Below are positions 42,907 to 56,556 of a stretch of 64,000 bases of DNA, in pieces. A program made the position numbers and the translations under genes. The notes under the pieces are model-generated. The model ran no database searches. It worked only from the letters and a program-made list of their open reading frames with translations, and had not been told where the DNA came from. Positions within the stretch are counted from its first letter, which is position 1. Each line of letters begins with the position of its first letter. Origin of the DNA: Nocardioides sp. S5 (lineage in GTDB: Bacteria; Actinomycetota; Actinomycetes; Propionibacteriales; Nocardioidaceae); assembly GCF_017310035.1 (NCBI RefSeq), contig NZ_CP022296.1, forward strand, positions 3,224,001 to 3,288,000, given 5' to 3'.

Positions 42907-44316
42907 TCAGTTGCGGACCCGGAGGGACGTACGCGCCTCGTCGTCGGAGGTCTTGACCAGGCCGACGCGTCGCTGGTTGCCCGCGGGCAGCTGCAGCTTG
43001 CGCACGATCTTGTCGCCGGACCTCTTGCCCTTCACCCGGACGAAGTCGCCCTTCACCTGCAGGCAGGCGCTCTCGCTGGGAGCGAGGCCGAAGACACGGA
43101 ACTGGACACGCTCACCGGCACGGGCGCTCTTGCGCACCGAGACGACCTCGAGCTTGTCCTTGCTGGCCGGCGCGAACTGCAGGCCCAGCACCGCCTGGGC
43201 GGTGGCGCGGCGCCACTCGTCCCGCGCCTCGGTCGGGATCCCCGTCGTCGCGGAGGCCTTCACCCGGTCTCTGCGGTAGGCCACCGCGCCGGTGTCCTTG
43301 GTCAGCGCGGTGCGGCACCTGTACTTGTCGACCGGCTGGTTCTTGCGCACCCACAGCGCCGCCTTCAGGGCTGCGTCGCGCTCCTTCAGCAGGCCGAGGG
43401 CGAACCCGGCGATCGCCGTCGAGTTGGTGTTGATCTTGCTGATCGGCGCGGCGGCGCGGAACGCCCCGCTCCCTCGCTGCCGGTCGACGAGCCAGGCGCG
43501 GGCCTTGTCGAGCGCCGCCGTGACGGCGGGGGTCTTGTCGTCCGACTCGACCAGGTTGATCACCGCCAGCGCAGTGGCGTCGGGGTCGGCCTCACTGCCC
43601 GGAGCGCCCTCGGTGCACGACTGGTTGGGCGCGTCGGCCTTCTCGAAGCTCGCGCGGAAGAAGCCCGACGCGCACTGCTGCTTGAGCAGGAAGTCACGCG
43701 CCGCGGCCGCCTCGGTGGACCGGGCCTGCGACAGGGCTCGCACGGCGTAGGACTGGCCCACGACGTTGGCGTAGCTGCCGAACTCCGACTTGTCGGAGAT
43801 CCGCCCGGCGATCGCCGCGGCCTGCGGCTCTGCCGCGGGGTCAGCAGGCACGTTGGCGGTGCGCTCCTCGAGGCGGGTGATGAGGTTGACCCCGCCGTAG
43901 TTCGTCGGGTTCTGCTTCGCCACCTTGGCGTAGGCGGCGGCCTTGGCCAGCGGCCCGGCGTAGGACTCCTTGGTGCCGTCGCCGACGTACTCGCCGATGC
44001 GGGCTTCGAGGGCCGTGGTGATCGCCACGTTGACGTCACCCTGGCCGCGGACCGTCGACAGGGCCATGCCGGTGTCGATCGTGAGACCGAAGTCGGGGCC
44101 GCCGTCGCCGACCATGAGGCCGTTCGTGAGCTCGCCGGCCAGCCACTCGGCGGCGATCGTGGACGGCGTGCTGTCCGTGGAGGTCGCGGCCTTGGCCGCC
44201 CGCAGGGCGGGCGACGGGTCGGCGGAGGCCGGCGGGGCGGCGAGCACGCCTGCCCCGAGGGCGACGGTCGACAGGACGACCGCTGCCGATCGGATGGGTC
44301 GAATGCGATGGTGCAT
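42907..44316 (-). CDS. Second secreted alpha/alpha-barrel protein (transcobalamin-fold-like)
   Basis: 469 residues, a clear paralogue in layout of the 40864-42588 product. It has a signal peptide (about 1-32), then helical repeats such as IAAEWLAGELTNGLMVGDGG, SYAVRALSQA, AARDFLLKQQCASGFFRASF, ATALAVINLVES, ARAWLVDRQRGSGAFR and STAIAGFALGLL, with the same QQC...SC cysteine pair. A C-terminal Ig-like region follows from about 385. GGAAGGAAG precedes the ATG at 44316. No riboswitch is visible in its leader, and a hairpin separates it from the riboswitch operon. The likely role is extracellular corrinoid binding, inferred from the neighbour and shared fold. Confidence 0.75.
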   Translation of the reverse strand: MHHRIRPIRSAAVVLSTVALGAGVLAAPPASADPSPALRAAKAATSTDSTPSTIAAEWLAGELTNGLMVGDGGPDFGLTIDTGMALSTVRGQGDVNVAITTALEARIGEYVGDGTKESYAGPLAKAAAYAKVAKQNPTNYGGVNLITRLEERTANVPADPAAEPQAAAIAGRISDKSEFGSYANVVGQSYAVRALSQARSTEAAAARDFLLKQQCASGFFRASFEKADAPNQSCTEGAPGSEADPDATALAVINLVESDDKTPAVTAALDKARAWLVDRQRGSGAFRAAAPISKINTNSTAIAGFALGLLKERDAALKAALWVRKNQPVDKYRCRTALTKDTGAVAYRRDRVKASATTGIPTEARDEWRRATAQAVLGLQFAPASKDKLEVVSVRKSARAGERVQFRVFGLAPSESACLQVKGDFVRVKGKRSGDKIVRKLQLPAGNQRRVGLVKTSDDEARTSLRVRN

Positions 44317-44396
44317 GACTTCCTTCCCGCCCGCGAGGGGAAGGCGCGCGTCGACGTCTGACGACGACGTCGTCCCCCGGTTGGTGCGAGCGTTGG

Positions 44397-44420
44397 TTGG
44401 TGATGTGACCAATGTGACTC
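44397..44420 (-). promoter_or_regulatory. Direct and inverted repeats in the leader of the second barrel gene
   Basis: ATGTGAC occurs at 44403-44409 and again at 44413-44419, ten bases apart (one helical turn), and TTGGT (44397-44401) with ACCAA (44408-44412) forms an inverted repeat across the first. This resembles a protein-binding operator about 80-100 bases upstream of the start. Confidence 0.35.
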
Positions 44421-44473
44421 GCGTCGACCCTAACAAGTTGTCTAGACCGGTCGGGACGTGCCGGGGGGGAGGC

Positions 44474-45982
44474 TCAGCCCAGCTTCTCCAGGATCAGCTC
44501 GCGCACCCGGCCGGCGTCGGCCTGCCCGCGCATCTCCTTCATCACCGCACCGATGAGCGCTCCGGCGGCGGCGTGCTTCCCGTCGCGGATCTTGTCGGCG
44601 ACGTCGGGGTTGGCCGCGATCGCGTTGTCGACCGCTGCGCCCAGCGCCCCGTCGTCGGAGACCACGGCCAGACCGCGCTTCTCGACGACCTCGTCGGGAG
44701 TGCCCTCACCGGCCAGCACGCCCTCGAAGACCTGGCGAGCGAGCTTGTCGTTGACGACCTTCTCGTCGACCAGCGCCTGGATGCGGGCGACCTGGGCGGG
44801 GGTGATGGGGAGGTCGACGATGTCGACCCCGTCCTCGTTGCTGCGACGGGCCAGCTCGCCGAGCCACCACTTGCGGGCGGCCTGCGGGGCCGCGCCCTCG
44901 GCGATGGTCTGCTCGACCAGCCCGAGCGCACCGGCGCCGACGGTGTCGCGCATCTCCATGTCGCTGAAGCCCCACTCGGCCTGCAGCCGGGCCCGACGGG
45001 CGGTCGGGTTCTCCGGCAGCGTGCCGCGCAGCTCCTCGACCCACTCCCGGCTGGGGGCGACCGGCACGAGGTCGGGCTCGGGGAAGTAGCGGTAGTCCTC
45101 CGCGTCGGACTTCTCGCGCCCGCTCGTGGTGATCCCGGTGTCCTCGTGCCAGTGGCGGGTCTCCTGCAGGATCGTGCCGCCCCCGCTGAGGATCGCGCCG
45201 TGGCGCTGCATCTCGTAGCGCACGGCCCGCTCGACGGACCGGAACGAGTTGACGTTCTTGGTCTCGGTGCGGGTGCCGAGGGTTCCGCTGCCCCTGGGCG
45301 CCAGAGACAGGTTGACGTCGGCTCGCAGGTTCCCCTGGTCCATCCGGGCCTCGGAGACGCCGAGCGCCACGATCAGCTCACGGAGCTGGGCGACGTACGC
45401 CTTGGCGACCTCGGGTGCGCGCTCGCCCGCACCCATGATCGGGCGGGTGACGATCTCGATGAGCGGGATCCCGGCGCGGTTGTAGTCCACGAGGGAGTAG
45501 TCAGCGCCGTGGATGCGGCCGGTGGAGCCGCCGACGTGCAGCGACTTGCCGGTGTCCTCCTCCATGTGGGCGCGCTCGATCTCGACGCGGAACGTCTCGG
45601 TCTCCCCGTCGTCGTTCTGCAGGTCGACGTCCATCCAGCCGTCGAAGCAGATCGGCTCGTCGTACTGCGAGGTCTGGAAGTTCTTCGGCATGTCCGGGTA
45701 GAAGTAGTTCTTCCGCGCGAAGCGGCACCACTCGGCGATGTCGCAGTGCAGTGCGAGGCCGATCCGGATCGCCGACTCGACGGCCTTGGCGTTGACCACC
45801 GGCATCGCGCCCGGCAGGCCCAGGCAGGTCGGGCACACACCCGCGTTGGGCTCACCGCCGAACGTCGCCGGGCAGCCGCAGAACATCTTCGAGGCGGTGT
45901 TGAGCTCGACGTGGACCTCCAGACCCAGCGCCGGGTCGTACGCCGCCAGCACGTCGTCGAAGGACATCAGGTTCTCGGTCAT
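44474..45982 (-). CDS. gatB: Aspartyl/glutamyl-tRNA amidotransferase subunit B
   Basis: 502 residues. The B subunit of GatCAB recognises mischarged Glu-tRNA(Gln) or Asp-tRNA(Asn) and activates it for amidation. The N-terminal [19 protein letters not shown] and the zinc-type cysteines CxC...CPTC, then [26 protein letters not shown] and the [12 protein letters not shown] stretch, are diagnostic; the C-terminal YqeY/tail domain ends in RELILEKLG. It overlaps gatA by ATGA, in order gatC-gatA-gatB. Confidence 0.96.
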   Translation of the reverse strand: MTENLMSFDDVLAAYDPALGLEVHVELNTASKMFCGCPATFGGEPNAGVCPTCLGLPGAMPVVNAKAVESAIRIGLALHCDIAEWCRFARKNYFYPDMPKNFQTSQYDEPICFDGWMDVDLQNDDGETETFRVEIERAHMEEDTGKSLHVGGSTGRIHGADYSLVDYNRAGIPLIEIVTRPIMGAGERAPEVAKAYVAQLRELIVALGVSEARMDQGNLRADVNLSLAPRGSGTLGTRTETKNVNSFRSVERAVRYEMQRHGAILSGGGTILQETRHWHEDTGITTSGREKSDAEDYRYFPEPDLVPVAPSREWVEELRGTLPENPTARRARLQAEWGFSDMEMRDTVGAGALGLVEQTIAEGAAPQAARKWWLGELARRSNEDGVDIVDLPITPAQVARIQALVDEKVVNDKLARQVFEGVLAGEGTPDEVVEKRGLAVVSDDGALGAAVDNAIAANPDVADKIRDGKHAAAGALIGAVMKEMRGQADAGRVRELILEKLG

Positions 45983-47520
45983 CGCACAACCTCCTTCGTG
46001 TCGGGCTTCGTGTCGAGGGCGGGCGCCCGGTCGAGCAGGGGTCCGCCCCACCTGTCGGTCAGCAGCTTCTCCAGCGCGGCGCCGACGCGGTAGACGCGGT
46101 CGTCGGCGAGTGCCGGGGCGAGCACCTGGAAGCCCGCGGGGAGCGGCTCCTCGTCGACGAGCCCGCTGGGCACCGAGATGCCCGGAACGCCGGCGAGGTT
46201 GGCGGGGATGGTGGCGAGGTCGTTGAGGTACATCGCCATCGGGTCGTCGAGCTTCTCCCCGATCCGGAAGGCCGCGGTGGGCGCGGTCGGCGAGACCAGC
46301 ACGTCGACCTGCGCGAAGGCGGCGTCGAAGTCGCGGCTGATCAGCGTGCGGATCTTCTGCGCCTGGCCGTAGTAGGCGTCGTAGTAGCCGCTGGACAGCG
46401 CGTAGGTGCCGAGGATGATGCGGCGCTTGACCTCGTCGCCGAAGCCGGCGTCGCGGGTCGCGCGCATGACCTCCTCGGCGCTGGGGTTGCCCTCGGGGGT
46501 GACCCGCAGGCCGAAGCGCATCGCGTCGAACTTCGCGAGGTTGCTCGACGCCTCGGCCGGGAGGATGAGGTAGTAGGCCGCGAGCGCGTGCACGAAGGAC
46601 GGGCACGAGACCTCGACGACCTCGGCGCCGGCCTGCACGAGGAGCTCGACCGACTCGTTGAAGCGGTTCATCACCCCGTCCTGCCAGCCGTCGCCGGCGA
46701 GCTCGGTGATGACGCCGACCTTGACCCCGGTCATGTCGCCCGTGGCGCCGTGCCGCGCGGCCTCGGTGAAGGAGGGCCACTCGGTCTTGATCGAGGTGGA
46801 GTCGCGCAGGTCGTGCCCGCCGATGACGTCGTGGAGCATCGCGGCGTCGAGGACGGTCCGGGTGACCGGACCGGCCTGGTCGAGGCTGTTGGCCAGTGCG
46901 ACGAGGCCGTAGCGCGAGACGCCGCCGTAGGTCGGCTTCACGCCGACGGTGCCGGTCACGGCGCCCGGCTGGCGGATCGAGCCGCCGGTGTCGGTGCCGA
47001 TGGCCAGAGGGGCCTCGAAGGCGGCGACGGCAGCGGCGGAGCCGCCGCCGGACCCGCCGGGGATGCGGTCGAGGTCCCACGGGTTGCGGGTGGGACCGTA
47101 GGCGGAGTGCTCGGTGGAGGAGCCCATCGCGAACTCGTCCATGTTGGTCTTGCCGAGGATCGGCAGGCCCGCGGCGCGCAGGCGCTCGACGACGGTCGCG
47201 TCGTAGGGCGGGATCCAGCCCTCGAGGATCTTCGAGCCGCAGGTGGTCGGCAGGCCGCGGGTGGCCAGCACGTCCTTGACCGCGATCGGTACGCCGTCGA
47301 GGGGCCCGCGGGCCTCGCCGCGCTCACGACGCTCGTCCGAGGCAGCGGCCTGGAGCAGCGCGCCCTCACGGTCGACGTGGAGGAAGGCGTGCACCGCGCC
47401 GTCGACGGCGTCGATGCGGTCGAGGTGCGCCTCGGTCAGCTCGACCGAGGTCACGGTGCCGGCGCCGAGCTCGTCGACGAGCTCCGCCGCGGTCGACCGG
47501 GTCCTGTCGTGGGTGCTCAT
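45979..47520 (-). CDS. gatA: Glutamyl-tRNA amidotransferase subunit A
   Basis: 513 residues, amidase-signature family. It liberates ammonia from glutamine for the GatB active site. The Ser-cisSer-Lys triad is visible: Lys in [10 protein letters not shown], the Gly/Ser loop [15 protein letters not shown], and the nucleophile region [14 protein letters not shown]. Full family length. It overlaps gatC by one base upstream and gatB by four bases downstream. Confidence 0.96.
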   Translation of the reverse strand: MSTHDRTRSTAAELVDELGAGTVTSVELTEAHLDRIDAVDGAVHAFLHVDREGALLQAAASDERRERGEARGPLDGVPIAVKDVLATRGLPTTCGSKILEGWIPPYDATVVERLRAAGLPILGKTNMDEFAMGSSTEHSAYGPTRNPWDLDRIPGGSGGGSAAAVAAFEAPLAIGTDTGGSIRQPGAVTGTVGVKPTYGGVSRYGLVALANSLDQAGPVTRTVLDAAMLHDVIGGHDLRDSTSIKTEWPSFTEAARHGATGDMTGVKVGVITELAGDGWQDGVMNRFNESVELLVQAGAEVVEVSCPSFVHALAAYYLILPAEASSNLAKFDAMRFGLRVTPEGNPSAEEVMRATRDAGFGDEVKRRIILGTYALSSGYYDAYYGQAQKIRTLISRDFDAAFAQVDVLVSPTAPTAAFRIGEKLDDPMAMYLNDLATIPANLAGVPGISVPSGLVDEEPLPAGFQVLAPALADDRVYRVGAALEKLLTDRWGGPLLDRAPALDTKPDTKEVVR

Positions 47521-47819
47521 CAGGCCTCCTCGCCCAGGATCCGCGGGACCGAGAAGCGCTGCTCCTCCACCGCCGGTGCGCCGGACAGCGCCTCCTCGGC
47601 GCTGAGGCCGGGCACGACGACGTCCTCGCGGAAGACGTTGGTCAGCGGGATCGCGTGCGAGGTGGGCGGCACGTCGTCCCCGGCGACCCCGTTGATGGAG
47701 GCGACGGACTCGAGGATGACGCTCAGCTGGGGCGCCAGGTGGTCGAGCTCGGCGTCGGAGAGGTCGATGCGGGCGAGGGTGGCCAGGTGGGCCACCTCCT
47801 CGCGAGTGATCTCGGGCAT
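47520..47819 (-). CDS. gatC: Glutamyl-tRNA amidotransferase subunit C
   Basis: 99 residues. The small subunit that wraps GatA and Gat[24 protein letters not shown] at the N-terminus and a Pro-rich central loop with [21 protein letters not shown] are typical. The ATG at 47819 is preceded at 7 bases by TAGGAT, a leaderless promoter signature for the whole gatCAB operon. Confidence 0.95.
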   Translation of the reverse strand: MPEITREEVAHLATLARIDLSDAELDHLAPQLSVILESVASINGVAGDDVPPTSHAIPLTNVFREDVVVPGLSAEEALSGAPAVEEQRFSVPRILGEEA

Positions 47820-47826
47820 GGGGCCA

Positions 47827-47832
47827 ATCCTA
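47827..47832 (-). promoter_or_regulatory. -10-like hexamer of the gatCAB operon
   Basis: TAGGAT lies 7 bases before the gatC ATG. Confidence 0.45.
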
Positions 47833-47927
47833 GGGAGGTTCGCGGCGCGGCTCCGCCCGGGTCTCCTGCGGGGACCCGGGCGGAGTCGGCGTACGCCGCT
47901 CCGGTGCGGTGACGCGGCACCGGCGGC

Positions 47928-49175
47928 TCAGCAGCTGGAGCGCTTCTCGGCCGACTTGCAGGTGTCGTTGCCGCCGCGACCGCGGACGATGTCGAAGCCG
48001 TTGCCGCCCTCGAGGCGGTCGGGCTCGTCGGAGCCGGTCAGCACGTCGGCGCCGCCGCGGCCGTAGATCATCGCGCGGTAGTCGGGGTGCGCGGTGATGA
48101 CCTCGGACTCGTTGCTGCCCTTGAAGACCGACAGCGCCCGCGCCGGCAGGATCACGTCGCTGAAGCCGTTGATGACTCCCTCGATCGTGTAGGGGAGGTC
48201 GCGGATGGTGGTCTTCCTCACCTGGTCGATGCGCACCGTGGGCTTGATCGCGAGGTTCGAGTTGGGCAGCAGGCGCAGCTTGTCCTGGCCGCCGTAGCCC
48301 TTGGCGACGAAGCCGGACTCCCCCGGGATCGGGAAGGTGATCGTGTCGAGCCCGCTCCCGCCGCGCATCACCTGGCGCAGCTGGGAGGCGGACGTGAGGG
48401 TGTCGTTGCCGCTGCCGCCGACGAACTGGTCGTTGCCCAGCGTGCCGCTGAGGTCGTCGTCGCCGGCGTCACCGTAGAGGCGGTCGTTGCCGGTGGCCCC
48501 GGAGGCGTCCGCCGCGATGGTGTCGTCCCCACCGCGTCCGAAGACCGTGTCGTCGCCGCCGCGGACGAAGATCGCGTCGTCGGAGTTGGTGCCCTTGATC
48601 GTGTCGCCCAGCGCGGTGCCGACGACGCGTACACCGTCGTCGTAGCCGGTGACGGTGTCGTTTCCGTCGGCGGCCACCGGGACGGTGCCGGCAGCCCGGA
48701 AGTCGACCACGACCGGGGCAGGAGCCTGGGCGTAGGACACCCCGTCGAGGACCACGCGGGTGCCGTCGGAGGCGGCTCGCGGGTCGTAACCGAGGTCGAT
48801 GGTGTCGTCGCCGGCGCCGCCGGTGATCGTGTCGCCCTTCTTCAGCACCCGGCCGAACTGGTCGATGCGCAGCGAGTCGGTCTCGCCGAAGAGGCGGTCG
48901 TCGCCGTCGCCCCCGGCGACCGTGTCCGCGCCGTCGCCCGCGCAGATCACGTCGTTGCCCCCGATGCCGCGGATGGTGTCGTTGCCTCCGCGGGCGACGA
49001 TCACGTCGCGCCGCGCCGTACCGGTGAGGACGTTGGCCTTGTTGTTGCCCACGATGGTCGCCCTGAGGCCACCGCAGCTGACGGCCGCCGCCTGTGCGGT
49101 CGGGACGACCGCGAGCGGTGCGGCGAGGCCGGCCGTGGCGACGAGGGCCGGGACGAGTGATCGGACGATGCGCAT
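47928..49175 (-). CDS. Secreted RTX-like calcium-binding repeat protein
   Basis: 415 residues. A signal peptide ending PTAQAAA precedes glycine/aspartate nonapeptide-like repeats, among them ARGGNDTIRGIGGNDVICAG, GDGADTVAGGDGDDRLFG, TGGAGDDTIDLG, FGRGGDDTIAAD, YGDAGDDDLSGTLGND, VGGSGNDTL and RGRGGNDTC. These form calcium-dependent beta-rolls in hemolysin-type proteins. A non-repeat stretch (about 270-355) sits in the middle. The N-terminal signal means Sec export, not type I secretion. It lies between gatC and ligA, where many actinobacteria have no gene. Role unknown. Confidence 0.82.
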   Translation of the reverse strand: MRIVRSLVPALVATAGLAAPLAVVPTAQAAAVSCGGLRATIVGNNKANVLTGTARRDVIVARGGNDTIRGIGGNDVICAGDGADTVAGGDGDDRLFGETDSLRIDQFGRVLKKGDTITGGAGDDTIDLGYDPRAASDGTRVVLDGVSYAQAPAPVVVDFRAAGTVPVAADGNDTVTGYDDGVRVVGTALGDTIKGTNSDDAIFVRGGDDTVFGRGGDDTIAADASGATGNDRLYGDAGDDDLSGTLGNDQFVGGSGNDTLTSASQLRQVMRGGSGLDTITFPIPGESGFVAKGYGGQDKLRLLPNSNLAIKPTVRIDQVRKTTIRDLPYTIEGVINGFSDVILPARALSVFKGSNESEVITAHPDYRAMIYGRGGADVLTGSDEPDRLEGGNGFDIVRGRGGNDTCKSAEKRSSC

Positions 49176-49243
49176 GCTGACTCCCAGGGTTCGGATCGTT
49201 CAGGGCCTCCTGACCGCAAACGGTGCGTCCCAAACCTCGCCCG

Positions 49244-49266
49244 GTCCCCGGATCCGGGTCCGGGGG
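49244..49266 (-). terminator. Hairpin after ligA
   Basis: The stem ccccgga (49246-49252) with tccgggg (49259-49265) over six bases immediately follows the ligA stop codon. There is no T-run; it is a plausible factor-aided or I-shaped terminator. Confidence 0.5.
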
Positions 49267-53882
<4,616 letters not shown>

Positions 53883-53932
53883 GCAGTGCTCGGCCCGCCC
53901 ATCCGAACCCGCCACCGCACCGAAGGAGAGTC

Positions 53933-54571
53933 GTGACCGACCCGCACCTGACGACGTACGACGCCCACGAACGCGCCCGCGCGATGATCCTGGTCCTCCA
54001 CGGCGGGAAGCCGCGCTCGGCGCAGACGATCGACGGGCGCAGCGCGTCGTGGCGCCGGGCGCTGTGGCTGCAGCGCGAGATCGCCGACCGGGCGCACGAG
54101 GCGGGCGCGGGCGTGTGGCTGGTGCGCTACCGCCAGCGGGGGTGGAACGGCGGCGTCGACCGGGCGGCCGACGCCCGCTGGGCCCTCGACGCGGTGCGCG
54201 ATGCGCACGGCGAGGTCCCGATCGTGCTGCTGGGCCACTCGATGGGTGCGCGGGTCGCCGTGCACGTCGCCGACGACCCGTCCGTGGTGGGCGTCGTCGG
54301 CCTGGCCCCGTGGTGGTCGGCGGAGGACCCGGTCGACACGCTCGCGGGGCGCACGCTCCGGGCCGCCCACGGCCGTCGCGACCGCATCACGTCCTTCCGC
54401 GAGACCGCCCGCTACGTCGAGCGGGCGCGGGCCGTGGCCGACGCGGCTGACCTGCACGACATGGGCGCCCTCGGGCACTACATGCTCACCGGCTCACGCC
54501 GGTGGCACGACTGGGCGATCGGGGCCTCGCTCGAGGTGCTCGGCAGCCACGTCACTTCCTCCGAGCACTGA
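53933..54571 (+). CDS. Alpha/beta hydrolase
   Basis: 212 residues. The oxyanion strand AMILVLHGG, the nucleophile elbow GHSMGAR and a C-terminal His-containing helix mark the fold; no cap domain is obvious. It could hydrolyse esters or similar bonds; the substrate is unknown. The GTG at 53933 has gaaggagag upstream. It is the third gene of the TetR-MFS cassette, so it may modify the exported compound. Confidence 0.82.
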   Translation: MTDPHLTTYDAHERARAMILVLHGGKPRSAQTIDGRSASWRRALWLQREIADRAHEAGAGVWLVRYRQRGWNGGVDRAADARWALDAVRDAHGEVPIVLLGHSMGARVAVHVADDPSVVGVVGLAPWWSAEDPVDTLAGRTLRAAHGRRDRITSFRETARYVERARAVADAADLHDMGALGHYMLTGSRRWHDWAIGASLEVLGSHVTSSEH

Positions 54572-54619
54572 GGCACGTCCGGGACGGCCGTCGCCCGTCC
54601 CGTCAGGCTCGTCGGCCGG

Positions 54620-55609
54620 TCAGAGGTTGCGGGCGACTGTCGCCGAGAGGCGCACCGCACGCGCAGCCCAGGCGGGCGTCGCGCCCGCGAGCCCGCAGGT
54701 CGGGCTGACGACGAGCCGCTCCCGCACCACCTCCGGGTCGAGGCCGAGCATGTCGAGCCAACGCTGGACCCGCTCGGTGATCCGGGCGTCCGACGGGTCG
54801 GCGGACGGCTCGGTCGAGGGCACCACGCCCAGCACAGCCGTACGCCCCGACTCGAGGACCTCCGCGAAGGTGTCGAGGTCGCCCGCGCCGAGCATGTCGA
54901 GGTCGGCCGACAGCCCGCTCACTCCGGTGCCGGCGACCAGCGACCACGGCACCTGCGGCGCGCAGGAGTGCACCCAGGCCTCGGCGCCGGCAGCGGTGAT
55001 CGCGGAGACGACCCACTCCAGGTGCGCCGATGCCTCGGGGAGGTCGACCTTGCGGTGGCGGCCGAACCCGCTGGCGGTGGGGACCTGGGCATTGACGACC
55101 GCGGCCAGGGCTGGTTCGTCGACCTGCACGACCCAGCGCTCGACGCCGCGCAGGCGCCGGCGCAGGTCGGCGAGGTGCTCGCCGATGCCCTCGGCCAGCG
55201 CCTGGGCGAGCTCGCGGCGGGCGCCGTGGTCGCTGAGCACCTTGTCGCCGCGCGGCTTCTCGACGGTGGCCGCGAGCGTCCACGGCCCGGCCACCTGCGT
55301 CTTGAAGGCGCCGACGTAGTCCTGCGCGAGCTCCTCGACGGTGTCGAGGTCCTGGGCCAGCAGGGAGCGAGCGCGTCGGTGGTCGGCGCCGCTGGCGTCG
55401 GTCAGCCGCCAGCCGGCGGGCTGGAGGTCGGCCGCCAGGCCGGCGACCACGGCGAGGCCGCGACCAGTCATCTGGGCGCCCACCCCACGGCCCGGCAGCT
55501 CCGGCACGTGCGGGAGGTCGGGGAGCTCCCCGAGCACGAGGCGCGTCGCCTCGGCGAAGTCGTCGTCGGTCGTGCCGGGCACGGACCCGATGCCGGTCGC
55601 GGTGCTCAT
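54620..55609 (-). CDS. Short MetE-like (cobalamin-independent methionine synthase fold) protein
   Basis: 329 residues, about half the length of classical MetE and corresponding to its C-terminal catalytic barrel. Zinc ligands His214 and Cys216 (AWVHSCAP) and Cys305 (SPTCGLAG), and the VQVDEPAL motif, are present; the expected Glu ligand region reads SADLD instead. Short core MetE proteins may take methyl groups from donors other than methyl-folate, so annotation as methionine synthase is uncertain. The ATG at 55609 overlaps the serine hydrolase stop. Part of a run with mnmA and the cysteine desulfurase. Confidence 0.75.
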   Translation of the reverse strand: MSTATGIGSVPGTTDDDFAEATRLVLGELPDLPHVPELPGRGVGAQMTGRGLAVVAGLAADLQPAGWRLTDASGADHRRARSLLAQDLDTVEELAQDYVGAFKTQVAGPWTLAATVEKPRGDKVLSDHGARRELAQALAEGIGEHLADLRRRLRGVERWVVQVDEPALAAVVNAQVPTASGFGRHRKVDLPEASAHLEWVVSAITAAGAEAWVHSCAPQVPWSLVAGTGVSGLSADLDMLGAGDLDTFAEVLESGRTAVLGVVPSTEPSADPSDARITERVQRWLDMLGLDPEVVRERLVVSPTCGLAGATPAWAARAVRLSATVARNL

Positions 55610-56556
55610 GCCTCACCTGCCTCGACCAGCAGCCGCGCCCCGGCGCCGTCGACGGAGCGGGTCGAGGCGCTGACCAGCGCTACCCCGACGCCGTGGTCGC
55701 GGTCGATCCCGACGAACGACCGGAAGCCGCCCGTCCCGCCGTTGTGCCAGGTCACGGTCCGGCGCAGCATCGGTCCGGTGAGCCAGCCCGCCCCGATCCG
55801 CATCGTGCCCACGAACGGGGCGGTGGGTTCGAGGGCGTCGGCACCCGCGACCGTCCGGTCGAGCATCGCGCGCAGCAGCACCGCCAGGTCCGCGGCCGAC
55901 GCGCGGACGCCGCCGGCGGGAGCGATCGCGTCGTTGGCCCACGGCTCGACCTCGCGGCCTGCGCGGTTGCGGGGTGCGACCGCACCGGGGCGGAGCTGGT
56001 GGGGCGCGAGCGGGACGTAGGTGTCGACCAGGCCGAGCGGCTCGGCGATCCGCTGCGCGACGAGGTCGGGGTAGGGCGTCGCGGCAGCGGACGCGACCGC
56101 GTGCCCGAGCAGCTGGAACCCGAGGTTGGAGTAGGCCGGCCCGGGCTTGCCGGGCTCCACGCCGTCGAGGTGTGCCAGGAGGCCGCTGAGGTCCTCGCGG
56201 TAGGGGTTGCGCCCCGAGCGCCAGAGCGCCCACGTGCGACGGAGCACGTCGCCGCCGGCCAGCCGGGGCAGCCCGGAGGTATGGGTGGCGAGCGCGGACA
56301 GCCGGACGTCCGCCAGTGCCGGCGGGACGGCGAGGTGCTCGCCCAGGCGTGCGTCCTCGGCGAGGGTGCCGCGGGCGACGGCGTCGCGCCACAGGAACCC
56401 GGTCACGCCCTTGGAGACCGACCCGAGCTCCACGTCGTCGTGGACGTCCGCACCGACCGCGTCGACCTCGGCGCCGCCAGGGGTGACCCGCGCGACGACG
56501 TACGTCGTGTGCTTCGGCCCGAGCAGCTCGCCGGCCTTCTCACCGAGGGTGCTCAC
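55606..56556 (-). CDS. Serine hydrolase of the beta-lactamase class C/PBP4* fold
   Basis: 316 residues. Catalytic motifs are SVSK (about 46-49) in [13 protein letters not shown], the YSN motif in [16 protein letters not shown], and HNG in [15 protein letters not shown]. The family includes beta-lactamases, DD-peptidases and esterases. No signal peptide is visible, so it is probably cytoplasmic and more likely an esterase. The GTG at 56556 overlaps the mnmA stop (GTGA). Confidence 0.85.
   Translation of the reverse strand: MSTLGEKAGELLGPKHTTYVVARVTPGGAEVDAVGADVHDDVELGSVSKGVTGFLWRDAVARGTLAEDARLGEHLAVPPALADVRLSALATHTSGLPRLAGGDVLRRTWALWRSGRNPYREDLSGLLAHLDGVEPGKPGPAYSNLGFQLLGHAVASAAATPYPDLVAQRIAEPLGLVDTYVPLAPHQLRPGAVAPRNRAGREVEPWANDAIAPAGGVRASAADLAVLLRAMLDRTVAGADALEPTAPFVGTMRIGAGWLTGPMLRRTVTWHNGGTGGFRSFVGIDRDHGVGVALVSASTRSVDGAGARLLVEAGEA

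Noticed and set aside
44440..44473. Possible terminator after gatB (ccgg/ccgg repeats)
   Set aside because: The pairing is short and ambiguous and no T-run follows.
43970..46093. 707-codon plus-strand frame across the barrel gene and gatB
   Set aside because: It spans the non-coding leader and the antisense of gatB; its composition is that of a shadow frame and the opposite strand holds clearly identified genes.
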